Positions 45,199-54,501 of a stretch of DNA of 64,000 nucleotides are shown piece by piece; the first letter of the stretch is position 1; every line of letters starts with the position of its first letter. The notes under the pieces were generated by a model that worked only from the letters and a program-made list of their open reading frames with translations, ran no database searches and was not told where the DNA came from. The DNA is from Tunturibacter gelidoferens (GTDB taxonomy: Bacteria; Acidobacteriota; Terriglobia; Terriglobales; Acidobacteriaceae). The stretch is from NCBI RefSeq assembly GCF_040358255.1, contig NZ_CP132938.1, positions 2,108,001 through 2,172,000 on the forward strand, given 5' to 3'. Both the position numbers and the translations under genes were made by a program.

Positions 45199-45897
45199 AT
45201 GAAGTCCCACCGGTTCCCCACAACTCCGATCCTACTAGTAGTCATTTTCTGCCTCTTCGCGGCGAATGCCAGGGCCGCCGACAAGAAAGCGCCTCCGGTA
45301 AAACCGGCCGACCAGTACGCGGCCTTCGAGGTGCACCCGAACGAAAAGGTCACCGTCGCGGCCGAACCTTGCGACGACCCCAAAGACTGCGATTTCTTTC
45401 GTCTTCCCTACCTTCAGCACGGCTTCGTTGCGATCCGCGTAATCTTCACGAACGACAGCGACGCCGCGATTTCTCTCGACGATGCTCGTATCCAATTCAT
45501 CTCCATCAATAACGACAAGATTCCTGCGGCTACCGACGATGACCTTCAGCGCCGACTCTTCTCTACCAAAGGTGCAGCCGGCCGGAAGATTCCCCTCCCG
45601 CTTCCCTTGCCGCCTGTGACCGTCCACGACAAGCCTGTCGATAAACAGATCATCAAGGACGACAAAGACTTCGGATTCAACGGAACGACAGTCAATCCCC
45701 ACAGCACTCTCGCTGGCTATCTCTTCTACGATGTTCGTCAGCTACCGGACCGGCCCCTGAAGGGCGCTGAACTCTACGTCAAGATGGTTCACACCGTGGA
45801 CGGCAAGAAACAGCTCTTCGACTTCAATATTCCTTTTGACAAATGGCTCGCCGCTCAACCTGGAGTGAAGTCCGCTGACAACGTGCCTAAACCATGA
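45199..45897 (+). CDS. Exported hypothetical protein
   Basis: About 232 aa with a signal peptide (TPILLVVIFCLFAANARA). The mature protein is acidic, with a Cys pair (CDDPKDC) and beta-rich segments. No family recognised. The start is the ATG at 45199; a TTG at 45193 adds two residues. It runs rightward from waaA and ends 19 bases before the GNAT gene, so these two may be an operon. Confidence 0.7.
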   Translation: MKSHRFPTTPILLVVIFCLFAANARAADKKAPPVKPADQYAAFEVHPNEKVTVAAEPCDDPKDCDFFRLPYLQHGFVAIRVIFTNDSDAAISLDDARIQFISINNDKIPAATDDDLQRRLFSTKGAAGRKIPLPLPLPPVTVHDKPVDKQIIKDDKDFGFNGTTVNPHSTLAGYLFYDVRQLPDRPLKGAELYVKMVHTVDGKKQLFDFNIPFDKWLAAQPGVKSADNVPKP

Positions 45898-45916
45898 ACA
45901 CAGGAATAATTCAGCG

Positions 45917-46441
45917 ATGACCGATCCCCTCCCGAACCGCAACGACGAGCTCAATCTACGCGCTGCTACATCTGCCGACGTTTCGCAGATTCTCGAGTTC
46001 ATCCGCGAACTCGCCACTTATGAGCGTGAACCAGATGCCGTTCTCGCCACGGAAGCCGATCTGCTTCGCGATGGTTTCGGACCTGACAAGCGCTTCGATT
46101 GCGTCATCGCCGAGTTGACCAACGCAGACAGGACCATTGCCGCGGGCTTCGCTCTCTACTTCTACAACTACTCCACCTGGCGAGGCCACGCAGGTATCTA
46201 TCTCGAAGACCTCTACGTCAGTCCCGAGCATCGCGGGAAGGGAATTGGGAAAGCTCTACTCACCCGCGTCGCCGCAATTGCTGTGTCCGAAGTGTGTCCT
46301 CGGTTCGAGTGGAGCGTGTTGGATTGGAACACTCCATCCATCGACTTTTATAAGCAGTTGGGAGCCGTCATGAAGTCCGAGTGGAAGGGTATGCAGGTTT
46401 CCGGCGAAGCTCTCGCTGCTCTTGCCACACAGTCCAAATAG
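45917..46441 (+). CDS. GNAT-family N-acetyltransferase (diamine acetyltransferase-like)
   Basis: 174 aa. The acetyl-CoA loop LYVSPEHRGKGIGKALL is complete (R/Q-x-x-G-x-G/A). The N-terminal IRELATYEREPDAVLATEAD and NYSTWRGHAGIYLEDLY resemble spermidine/spermine-type acetyltransferases, so polyamine or other amine is a possible substrate. An AGGA lies 11 bases before the ATG. Confidence 0.88.
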   Translation: MTDPLPNRNDELNLRAATSADVSQILEFIRELATYEREPDAVLATEADLLRDGFGPDKRFDCVIAELTNADRTIAAGFALYFYNYSTWRGHAGIYLEDLYVSPEHRGKGIGKALLTRVAAIAVSEVCPRFEWSVLDWNTPSIDFYKQLGAVMKSEWKGMQVSGEALAALATQSK

Positions 46442-46524
46442 GCTTGGTGAAGACTGTGAGCAATTGGCAAGCGTAGCTCTTTGCGACAAAAGACTTCTGC
46501 AACTTCCTCTATGCTGGAAGGAGC

Positions 46525-47880
46525 ATGAAAAGAATAAAAATCATCGGCGGCGGGCTGGCCGGTCCCGAAGCAGCGCTCCAGGCAGCAAAGCGCGGCTGCG
46601 AGGTCGATCTCTACGAGATGCGCCCGACGCGATCCACCGAAGCCCATCAGACCTCTGACTTTGCCGAACTGGTCTGCTCCAACTCACTGAAGTCTGAGTC
46701 TGAAAACACCGCTCCCTGGTTGCTAAAGCAGGAGATGCGCCGGGCAGGCAGCATCCTGCTCGCCGAAGCGGATGCTACGGCTGTCCCTGCTGGCCATGCC
46801 CTTGCGGTTGACCGCGTCGAATTCTCCAAGCGCGTCGCCCAACGAATCGAGTCAGAGCCTCGTATTCGTGTTCATCGTGAAGAAGTGACCACGCTTAACG
46901 AGGGAGACCCTGGCACTCTGACAATCCTCGCGTCAGGTCCGCTCACCAGCGCGGCGCTTGCTGCCGAACTCCAGCGCATCACTGGGTCTGACCATCTAGC
47001 TTTCTACGACTCCATCTCCCCTATCGTTGACGCGTCGTCCATTGATATGTCGAAGGTTTACTTCGCAGCGCGCTATGACAAAGGGACCGCCGACTACATC
47101 AACTGCCCCTTCACCAAAGAAGAGTACGACCGGTTTATGGAGGCTTTGACTACCGCAGAGGCTGTGGAATCGAAGGACTGGGAGAGGTTTCCTGTTACCG
47201 GTACGGCTGAGAAGCTTCAGTACTTCGAAGGCTGTCTGCCGATTGAAGAGACGGCCCGACGTGGTCGCGATACGCTCCGTTTCGGTCCGATGAAGCCGGT
47301 GGGGCTCACCGATCCCAAGACAGGCCGTTGGCCCTACGCTGTGGTGCAGCTCCGCCAGGAAAACCTCCGCGCCGACTCCTACAATCTTGTGGGCTTCCAG
47401 AATCACCTCAAGTACGGCGAACAGAATCGCATCCTCAGACTCATCCCTGGACTGGAGAACGCAACGTTCCTACGCTACGGCCAGATCCACCGCAACACAT
47501 ACATCCACGCGCCGTCTTTGCTCAGCGAAACTCTCCAACTCAAGGCTCAACCATGCATCTTGATCGCTGGCCAGCTCAGCGGCGTTGAGGGGTATACAGA
47601 GTCGATTGCCTCGGGTATGCTGGCGGGGATTTACGCCGCATCCATCGCGAACGGAAACACACCTGCAATTGCGCCGCGCTTGAGTGCGAACGGGTCTCTG
47701 ACCCACTACATCACCCACGCTGATACGAAGAAGTTCCAACCGGCCAATATTACTTTCGACCTTCTACCACCTCTGGAAGAAGATCTTCGCAAAAAAATCC
47801 GCGACAAAAAAGAACGTCACAAACTGCAGTGCGACCGTGCACTCGCCGCCTGGACGGAGTGGCTCGCACCCACGAATTAG
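46525..47880 (+). CDS. trmFO: Methylenetetrahydrofolate-tRNA-(uracil-5-)-methyltransferase TrmFO
   Basis: Makes m5U54 in tRNA using methylenetetrahydrofolate and FAD. 451 aa. FAD site IGGGLAGPEAALQAAKRGC at the N-terminus; ETYEMRP-like LYEMRPTRSTEAHQTSDFAE and FAELVCSNSLKSES carry the family's catalytic Cys. FQNHLKYGEQNRILRLIPGL and YIHAPSLLSETL complete the match. It lies 83 bases after GNAT. Confidence 0.96.
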   Translation: MKRIKIIGGGLAGPEAALQAAKRGCEVDLYEMRPTRSTEAHQTSDFAELVCSNSLKSESENTAPWLLKQEMRRAGSILLAEADATAVPAGHALAVDRVEFSKRVAQRIESEPRIRVHREEVTTLNEGDPGTLTILASGPLTSAALAAELQRITGSDHLAFYDSISPIVDASSIDMSKVYFAARYDKGTADYINCPFTKEEYDRFMEALTTAEAVESKDWERFPVTGTAEKLQYFEGCLPIEETARRGRDTLRFGPMKPVGLTDPKTGRWPYAVVQLRQENLRADSYNLVGFQNHLKYGEQNRILRLIPGLENATFLRYGQIHRNTYIHAPSLLSETLQLKAQPCILIAGQLSGVEGYTESIASGMLAGIYAASIANGNTPAIAPRLSANGSLTHYITHADTKKFQPANITFDLLPPLEEDLRKKIRDKKERHKLQCDRALAAWTEWLAPTN

Positions 47881-47944
47881 TGAAGGGGACTGACAATTCG
47901 ATTTTGAAATTGGGAGAGCTGAGATACCCTCATCGCATCAACCT

Positions 47945-48991
47945 ATGCGAATACTCTCAGCCGCCGAAGCTATCACGCCCGCTATCGAACGCACAAAGTC
48001 AATGTTCCGGCCCTTCTCTCTTCGAAGCTTCGTCAAGCTTGGGTTGGTCGCGCTTCTGGCGGAGATGGGCGCACAGTTTATCTTCCCTCCGACCGGCCAC
48101 TTCGCTTCGCATTCGAACTCTCGGTCTGGAGCGGTCTCGTGGAGTATTAATCAGCATGCTGTGGTTGCGCTGGCAGTTGTCAGCGTTTTATTCCTTCTAA
48201 TCGGCGTCTGCATGCTCTATTTCGGTTCCAGAATGCAGTTTGTTCTTATGGATCTCGTTGCTTATCGCACCACTGTGGTCGGTCCGTCGTGGCGTCGGCA
48301 TGGTCCGAAGACCTGGCCTTGGATTGGTCTCAAAGTTGCGACCTTTTTGTTGGCATTTCTGGTTATCGGCGGGGTCGCGGCTTGGCCGCTATTGCACCTC
48401 ATCCGGTCGATTCCGTCCAAGACCGGGCAGCCACCGGACGCCGCCTTCTTCGGGAACTTTCTTTTTCTGTTCGCGATTATCGCAGGCATGGTCGTCGTGC
48501 TGATGCTCTGCCTCTGGTTTTTGCGAGACCTCGTCCTGCCATTTTTGGTGTTCGAGAACGCGACTATACGAGAAGGAGTTAGCGGAGCAGTCGAGCTTAT
48601 CCGACGTGAACCGGGCAGCGTTCTGCTCTATTTTCTGGTGAAGTTCGTGCTAACCCTGGTCGCAGCCATTGCTGCTGAGCTTTGTATTTTAGCCGCCGCG
48701 ATTATTGTCGCGATTCCTGTCGGCCTTATCAGTGGAGGTCTATGGATCCTTCTCCGCCACGCGGGACCCTTCGGCGCAGTATTTCTCTACACCAGCCTTG
48801 GGCTACTCGGCTTGATCTTCTTGGTGTGTCTGATGCTCACGATCGTTTGTATCGTGGGGGCGATATTGGTCTTCTATCAGGCCTATGCGCTTTATTTTGT
48901 AGGTGGACGTCTCGCCGCGCTAGGCGATCTGCTGGAGCCACCGCCTCCTCCGTTCCCGGAAGCGGTTCCCCAGCAGTTCTGTCCAATCTAG
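47945..48991 (+). CDS. Integral membrane protein, unknown function
   Basis: 348 aa with about six to eight hydrophobic segments and a Pro-rich C-terminal tail. No family recognised with confidence. The N-terminal soluble stretch (PAIERTKSMFRPFSLRSFVK) precedes the first membrane segment. The gene is 64 bases after trmFO and convergent with der. Confidence 0.7.
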   Translation: MRILSAAEAITPAIERTKSMFRPFSLRSFVKLGLVALLAEMGAQFIFPPTGHFASHSNSRSGAVSWSINQHAVVALAVVSVLFLLIGVCMLYFGSRMQFVLMDLVAYRTTVVGPSWRRHGPKTWPWIGLKVATFLLAFLVIGGVAAWPLLHLIRSIPSKTGQPPDAAFFGNFLFLFAIIAGMVVVLMLCLWFLRDLVLPFLVFENATIREGVSGAVELIRREPGSVLLYFLVKFVLTLVAAIAAELCILAAAIIVAIPVGLISGGLWILLRHAGPFGAVFLYTSLGLLGLIFLVCLMLTIVCIVGAILVFYQAYALYFVGGRLAALGDLLEPPPPPFPEAVPQQFCPI

Positions 48992-49003
48992 CTCTCGCCA
49001 CGC

Positions 49004-50953
49004 TTATCCTATTTTTTTCTTGTTTCGAGCTTTGATCTTGAACCAGATCGGGCTTCCGATAAACCCGAAGTTCTCCCGGATCTGGTTGCCCAGAAAACGC
49101 TCGAAGGAGAAGTGCATCTTCACATCTTTGTCAGTGAAGAGTACGAACGTCGGCGGAGCAACGGCAGCCTGCGTCATGTAGTAGATCCGGACGCGCTTGT
49201 TCATCGGTACGCTTGCCTTCTGAAAGTCGACCTTCTCCAGAAACCGGTTCATCTGTCCGGTGGTCACGCGCTTCCGTCTCTCTCGCGCAACCAGCTCTAC
49301 CTTCTTAAACACGGATTCTATGTTTTTTCCATCGGCTGCAGAGATAAACAGTAGCGGCGCATAGTCAAGGTACTTCAACTTATCCCGAACGTCTTGCTCG
49401 TAGAGCTTTTGATCGGCCGGCGGCTTGCCATCGAACAGGCGCATGCCGTCCTTGCCGGTGCGAGTCATTAGGTCCCACTTGTTGACGACGATAATTACAC
49501 TGCGTCCACTCTCGTGGGCATAGCCTCCGATATTCGCGTCAAGTGCGGCAACGCCCTCCGCCGCATCGATGATCAGCAAGGAAACGTCTGCCGCCTCCAG
49601 ATGTTTTCGCGCCATGATGACTGATAGCTTTTCGGCCATCAGCTTCGTCTTCCCCTTCCGCCTGATTCCTGCGGTATCGACAAATCGGAATGCGTGGCCG
49701 CCGCGCTCTACCACCTCGTCGACTGCATCGCGAGTGGTTCCTGCAATCGGGGAGACGATAGCTCGCTGCGTTCCTGTGAGCGCATTCAGAAGCGTACTCT
49801 TGCCGACGTTTGGCCGCCCGATGATCGCGATCTTCGTTTCGCGGCTCTCATACTCACCATGTGATCGAAGCATTCGCGGGCGTTTCGGTGTAGCGACCTC
49901 TGAGGGCTCTGTCGAGAGGGTTGCTGCGGGAGAGACGGAAAAGTCCGGGCCCGTTTCATCTTCTTCAGCTTCGTCGTTTTCGGTGAGCATCACCTCAGGC
50001 TCTTCGATGATCTCTGCCGGCTCCGGGAGTATCTCGAATACTGCATCCAGCAGATCACCCATCCCCGAGCCGTGTTCCGCGGAGATGGGGAGCACATTCC
50101 TGAATCCGAGCCGGCGGAAATTCTCCGCTTGCGATTGCATTGCGTCGGTATCCATCTTGTTTACGGCGAGAAACACCGGCTTTCCGCCGCGTAACAGCAA
50201 TCGCGCCAGTTCGAGATCAGGCGAGGCCAGCTCAGTGCGGCCATCCACGACCATCACGATCGCATCGGCCTCTTCCAATCCAACCTTCGCTTGGCGGAAG
50301 ATCTCTGCTGGAATCAGAGCCTCGTCGTCGGGTACCACGCCCCCGGTGTCCACGATTCTCGCCGCACGGTTCATCCACTCGATTTCGCCATAGATGCGGT
50401 CGCGTGTGATTCCGGGCTCATCGCCTACGATCGATCGGCGCGAACCGGTTAGCCGATTGAAGAGGGTGCTCTTACCCACATTGGGCCGACCGCAGATTGC
50501 GATCAACGGTAGTTCGCGCGCATCCGCACTCTCGGTCTCGGTGACCATCTGAGAAGCCAGCAGCTCGATGTCCCGCCAGTCGTCCTCAATTCGTTCGCGG
50601 CCTGCGACGTTCTCCGAACGCGGCGTCTGCCGTCCGACAATCCCATCTGCCGGTCTCTCGGCCTTTGGACGAACTGCTCCCGCGGGCTTTTTAGGGGTGG
50701 CTCCGTCGGGACGGATCGCCTTCCGCTTCTCCCGTTCGGGGGACTGCTTTGTGACTCGCGAAGCTCGGTCGACGGCAGCGCGCTTGGTTGAAAGGATCTT
50801 CCGCTTCCGCGGATCTACGGCCCCGGTTGTCGGGGTAGACTTTGGGGCTCGGCCTTTTTTTGGTCGCGTGCTGGCCTGCCTATGTTTTTTGCCTAGCCGC
50901 TTTCTATCGTCTTTCTGAGCCACGGTACATCCAACTTTCTCCCGCGCACGCAT
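49004..50953 (-). CDS. der: GTPase Der with a long N-terminal extension
   Basis: Ribosome assembly GTPase with two tandem G domains. 649 aa, about 150 longer than usual. G1 motifs are ICGRPNVGKSTLFN (near residue 155) and IIGRPNVGKSTLLN; DEPGITRDRIYG and NKWDLM follow, and the KH-like domain ends in FGFIGSPIWFKIKARNKKK. The extra N-terminus is rich in Lys, Arg, Ala and Pro. The linker between G domains is also long and acidic. The start is uncertain: ATG at 50953 without a clear ribosome-binding site, or a GTG at 50923. It is divergent from the helicase gene. Confidence 0.93.
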   Translation of the reverse strand: MRAREKVGCTVAQKDDRKRLGKKHRQASTRPKKGRAPKSTPTTGAVDPRKRKILSTKRAAVDRASRVTKQSPEREKRKAIRPDGATPKKPAGAVRPKAERPADGIVGRQTPRSENVAGRERIEDDWRDIELLASQMVTETESADARELPLIAICGRPNVGKSTLFNRLTGSRRSIVGDEPGITRDRIYGEIEWMNRAARIVDTGGVVPDDEALIPAEIFRQAKVGLEEADAIVMVVDGRTELASPDLELARLLLRGGKPVFLAVNKMDTDAMQSQAENFRRLGFRNVLPISAEHGSGMGDLLDAVFEILPEPAEIIEEPEVMLTENDEAEEDETGPDFSVSPAATLSTEPSEVATPKRPRMLRSHGEYESRETKIAIIGRPNVGKSTLLNALTGTQRAIVSPIAGTTRDAVDEVVERGGHAFRFVDTAGIRRKGKTKLMAEKLSVIMARKHLEAADVSLLIIDAAEGVAALDANIGGYAHESGRSVIIVVNKWDLMTRTGKDGMRLFDGKPPADQKLYEQDVRDKLKYLDYAPLLFISAADGKNIESVFKKVELVARERRKRVTTGQMNRFLEKVDFQKASVPMNKRVRIYYMTQAAVAPPTFVLFTDKDVKMHFSFERFLGNQIRENFGFIGSPIWFKIKARNKKKIG

Positions 50954-51019
50954 CAGGCGGCCAGGCTTATTACGCTAATTCTTCGCTTCCCCCTCTATTA
51001 TAGAAATTGCAAAGCCTCT

Positions 51020-53095
51020 GTGCCGCCGATCCTCAAGCAAATCGCCTTGTCTACGACCGCTCCCATCTCGATTACGCCCGCGAAACCGGAGAATCTACCG
51101 AATCTCCGCGATTTCTTTGCTCCCGGTGGCATCCTGTCTCGATCGTCCCTGGCTTTTGAGCATCGTCAAGGGCAGTACGACATGGCTCGAGCTATTGAGG
51201 CGGCTTTCAAAGAAAAGCGTCACCTTATTGTTGAAGCTGGGACGGGGACGGGCAAGACACTGGCGTATCTTCTGCCCGCCCTTCGCCTTGCCCGCGAGCG
51301 AAACCAGCGCGTCATCATCTCAACCGGCACTAAGAATTTGCAGGAGCAGCTTTATTTCAAGGATGTTCCTTTCCTTGAATCTCTCCTGGGCCCGCTCAAG
51401 GTTTGTTACATGAAGGGCCGCGCCAACTACCTTTGCCGGCACAAGCTCTATGCGCTGCGCGACAATCCTCTCCTCAATGGTCTCGAAGAGATCGATCAGT
51501 TTCATCAGATTGCCACGTGGGAGAAGATGACTGAAACCGGAGATCGCGCTGAGCTCGATCATCTTCCGGAGTCCTCCGCTTTGTGGCACAAGCTCGATGC
51601 CAGGACGGAGGTGTGCCTGGGCCAAACTTGCCCGGACTGGGAGCGCTGCTTTGTCACCGCGATGCGACGAAAGGCTCTCGAGTCGGACATTGTGATTGTG
51701 AATCATCATCTTTTCTTTGCGGACCTGAACATCAAGCAACAGGCCGCAGGCGCGCCTGACGCAGGCATTCTGCCTGAGGCTGCGTGTGTGATCTTCGACG
51801 AGGCTCACGAGTTGGAAGAGGTTGCCTCCAACTACTTCGGTATCGGCCTCTCCACTCAACGCGTCGACGAGCTTACGCGCGATGTCGACATGCTGTTGAA
51901 GGCGAAACAGGCCAGCACGTCAGCGATCGAGAGTGCCTGCGCTACTCTCAAAGACCGCTCTCGTCTGTTTTTCTCTGTTCTTCCGACGGATCCCATGGGA
52001 ATGCCGAATGGCGGAGGACGCATGCCCTTCGTTCATCGCGAAGCCTTCCTTGAGGAGAGCGGCGATACCTACATTGCTACCCTCAATGCTCTTACTCGAC
52101 TTGAAAGCGAACTCGATTATCTGAAAAACGTCGAAGAGGCATCTGGGCTTCGCAAACGTGCCGCCGACATTCGCGCCCATCTGGTTTTTTTGCTTGAATC
52201 GACGGATCGCAACACGGTGTTCTGGATTGAGCGGCGCGCCGCAGGTGGAGTCCGGAACCTTGCGCGCGGAACTGGGAATGCGAGCTTTCACACGCATCTG
52301 CAGGCGACTCCTATCGACGTCTCCGAACTACTGAAGACCTCGCTCTTCGATAACTATAGCTCTGTGATTCTTACCTCTGCGACCCTCACCGTCTCCGGAG
52401 GCTTCGACCACATCCGCAAACGCCTTGGCCTGACTACTGCTCGAGAACTGATCGTTCCATCGCACTTTAATTACGAAAAGCAGGCGCTGCTATACCTTCC
52501 ACCCAATATGCCTGATCCGCGAGAACCGGATTTTCCGGAGCGCGCGGCTGAGCGCATCCGTCGCGTGCTAGAGATCACCAAGGGTCGCGCCTTCTGCCTG
52601 TTCACGAGCTACACGCAGATGCGCAACACATACGAGCGATTGCTAGCGGAACTCCCCTACCCACTGCTGTTGCACGGCACCGCGCCGCGCCACGTTTTGT
52701 TGCAACAGTTCCGCGATACGCCTAATGCCGTCCTGTTTGGTACCTCGAGCTTCTGGCAGGGGGTAGACGTCCAGGGTGAGCAATTATCCTGCGTTATCAT
52801 CGACCGTCTTCCCTTCGCCGTGCCCTCCGATCCGATCGTTGAAGCCCGTATGGAGGCCATCGAAGCACTTGGGGGGAAGCCTTTCTTCGACTATCAGATT
52901 CCCAACGCCGTCATCACGCTCAAGCAAGGCTTCGGTCGCCTCATCCGCTCGCTTAACGACCGTGGAGTCTTGATGCTGCTCGACCCCCGCATTCAGCGAC
53001 AACGCTACGGCCGAATCTTTCTGGAGTCCCTGCCCCCCTACCGCCTCACGCAGGAGATTAGCGACGTCGAGAACTTCTTCAAAGAGCTTGCGTGA
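51020..53095 (+). CDS. ATP-dependent DNA helicase, DinG/YoaA type
   Basis: 691 aa, superfamily 2 XPD-like. Walker A VEAGTGTGKTLAYLLPA near residue 75; the DEAH box reads IFDEAHELEEVASNYF. Four cysteines that can hold a 4Fe-4S cluster are in CYMKGRANYLC and CLGQTCPDWERC. Motif V/VI LFGTSSFWQGVDVQGEQLSC and GFGRLIRSLNDRGV complete the fold. It should unwind DNA 5'-3' in repair of replication damage. The GTG at 51020 lacks a strong ribosome-binding site. Divergent from der across 66 bases. Confidence 0.92.
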   Translation: MPPILKQIALSTTAPISITPAKPENLPNLRDFFAPGGILSRSSLAFEHRQGQYDMARAIEAAFKEKRHLIVEAGTGTGKTLAYLLPALRLARERNQRVIISTGTKNLQEQLYFKDVPFLESLLGPLKVCYMKGRANYLCRHKLYALRDNPLLNGLEEIDQFHQIATWEKMTETGDRAELDHLPESSALWHKLDARTEVCLGQTCPDWERCFVTAMRRKALESDIVIVNHHLFFADLNIKQQAAGAPDAGILPEAACVIFDEAHELEEVASNYFGIGLSTQRVDELTRDVDMLLKAKQASTSAIESACATLKDRSRLFFSVLPTDPMGMPNGGGRMPFVHREAFLEESGDTYIATLNALTRLESELDYLKNVEEASGLRKRAADIRAHLVFLLESTDRNTVFWIERRAAGGVRNLARGTGNASFHTHLQATPIDVSELLKTSLFDNYSSVILTSATLTVSGGFDHIRKRLGLTTARELIVPSHFNYEKQALLYLPPNMPDPREPDFPERAAERIRRVLEITKGRAFCLFTSYTQMRNTYERLLAELPYPLLLHGTAPRHVLLQQFRDTPNAVLFGTSSFWQGVDVQGEQLSCVIIDRLPFAVPSDPIVEARMEAIEALGGKPFFDYQIPNAVITLKQGFGRLIRSLNDRGVLMLLDPRIQRQRYGRIFLESLPPYRLTQEISDVENFFKELA

Positions 53096-53240
53096 CATCA
53101 CAAAGATCGTTTCGCGTTGAACAACTAAGCGACGACCGATCCCATCTGACCTTCTGACTGCGTATGAACGAACGGCTTTGATGCCACGCAATCGCGCGGC
53201 CTGCCTTCAAATTCTGGTCACCGCAGAAAAGGACTCTCCC

Positions 53241-53633
53241 ATGAAAGCTTTACGGTTCATCCTCTTGGCCTCGGCCGCGCTCGCCTGTACTTTTTTCACA
53301 ACTACCCTCCCCACGTCGCGGGCTATCGCGCAATCGTCAGATCAGACGACCCCGCCCGATAACTCCAAACAAAATAAAGCCCAGCAACCGACGGCTGACA
53401 CCCAGGCGCACGGCGGCACGTCGGATAGGCAGACAACTGCTCAGATTCGTAAGGCGATCATCGCCGACAAGTCTCTCTCAACCTATGCCCACAACGTCAA
53501 AATCATCACTGTCAACGGCACTGTAACTCTCAAGGGCCCAGTTTCATCCGACGACGAAAAGCAAAAAGTAGCATCCGTTGCGGCAAGCGTGGTTTCTGCT
53601 GACAAGGTAACAAACGATCTCACCGTCAAGTAG
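53241..53633 (+). CDS. BON-domain exported protein
   Basis: About 130 aa. Signal peptide (LLASAALACTFFTTTLPTSR, ending near AIAQ). A Ser/Gln/Asn-rich linker is followed by one BON domain: TTAQIRKAIIADKSLSTYAH, NVKIITVNGTVTLKGPVSSD and a final ASVVSADKVTNDLTV. BON domains bind phospholipid and are common in OsmY-like periplasmic stress proteins. The ATG at 53241 begins the signal peptide. Next to the glycine-zipper stress protein. Confidence 0.88.
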   Translation: MKALRFILLASAALACTFFTTTLPTSRAIAQSSDQTTPPDNSKQNKAQQPTADTQAHGGTSDRQTTAQIRKAIIADKSLSTYAHNVKIITVNGTVTLKGPVSSDDEKQKVASVAASVVSADKVTNDLTVK

Positions 53634-53721
53634 TAGCCCACCGTCAAAGAATTAAATCAAGACGATCAACCGAGTAGATCCATCATCCACCAGTGCTGCA
53701 TCCAGCAGCAAAGGAGTAATC

Positions 53722-54381
53722 ATGTCCAGCAAAAACACCGCAGTCTTCGGTATCTACGCGACTCCCAATACCGCCGAATCCGCCGTAGACCACATACTCG
53801 CCAAGGGTTTTCAGAATTCGGCGATCTCCGTTCTCCTTCCCGACGACGAAAGCACACGCGCCTTTGCCCACGAGAAGCACACCAAGGCTCCTGAAGGCAC
53901 AGCCACCGGCGTCACCGCTGGAGGCGTCATCGGCGGATCCCTTGGTCTCCTTGCTGGTATCGGAGCTCTCGCCATCCCCGGCGTCGGCCCGCTGATCGCC
54001 GCTGGCCCCATCATGGCATCGCTCGCCGGTCTCGGCATTGGCGGAGCGGTAGGTGGACTAGTCGGAGCCCTCGTCGGTATGGGCATCCCTGAATACGAAG
54101 CCAAGCGTTACGAAGGCGCCGTCAAAGGCGGAGGAACACTCCTCTCCATCCACTGCGACACCTCTGACCAGATCGACACCGCCAAAGCTGCACTCAAGGA
54201 GACCGGCGCAACCGACATCTCCTCCACTGGCGAAGCAGGATCGAAGGACACAACCGGCGGCCGCGGCACCTTCGGCAATCTATCTGACAGTGAGCCGATT
54301 GCCGCGCGCAAAATCGACAATGATCCGATAGACCGAGAGCGCGACCTTGTAGCCGGCGACCGAACCGTCACAAAGTACTAA
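53722..54381 (+). CDS. Glycine-zipper stress protein (YflT/GS17M-like N-domain)
   Basis: 219 aa. Residues 1-50 (NTAVFGIYATPNTAESAVDH) resemble the general-stress-protein 17M domain, a small ferredoxin-like fold. Residues 60-130 are a long Gly/Ala-rich membrane-inserting zipper (TGVTAGGVIGGSLGLLAGIG). The C-terminal part repeats the small fold (GGTLLSIHCDTSDQIDTAKA) and ends in a charged tail. Function unknown. AAAGGAG sits six bases before the ATG. It is followed by a terminator. Confidence 0.8.
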   Translation: MSSKNTAVFGIYATPNTAESAVDHILAKGFQNSAISVLLPDDESTRAFAHEKHTKAPEGTATGVTAGGVIGGSLGLLAGIGALAIPGVGPLIAAGPIMASLAGLGIGGAVGGLVGALVGMGIPEYEAKRYEGAVKGGGTLLSIHCDTSDQIDTAKAALKETGATDISSTGEAGSKDTTGGRGTFGNLSDSEPIAARKIDNDPIDRERDLVAGDRTVTKY

Positions 54382-54405
54382 CTTCTTCTTGATGATCGTT
54401 GCACC

Positions 54406-54440
54406 AAAGAGCCTGTGTCCATTCGATACAGGCTCTTTTT
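54406..54440 (+). terminator. Terminator after the glycine-zipper gene
   Basis: AAAGAGCCTGT (54406-54416) pairs with ACAGGCTCTTT (54428-54438) over eleven bases; the run of T continues to 54440. It ends the BON/glycine-zipper transcription unit and lies across a GTG (54415) that could otherwise be read as the start of the next gene. Confidence 0.9.
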
Positions 54441-54501
54441 CCCTCCAGGTCATGGTCTGCGTTTGCTTGACGCGCTTGAGACTTCCGTAGACCATAGTGC
54501 G

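Noticed and set aside
54415..54501. Earlier GTG start for the GH13 gene
   Set aside because: It lies within the stem of the upstream terminator and would add non-signal residues before the signal peptide.
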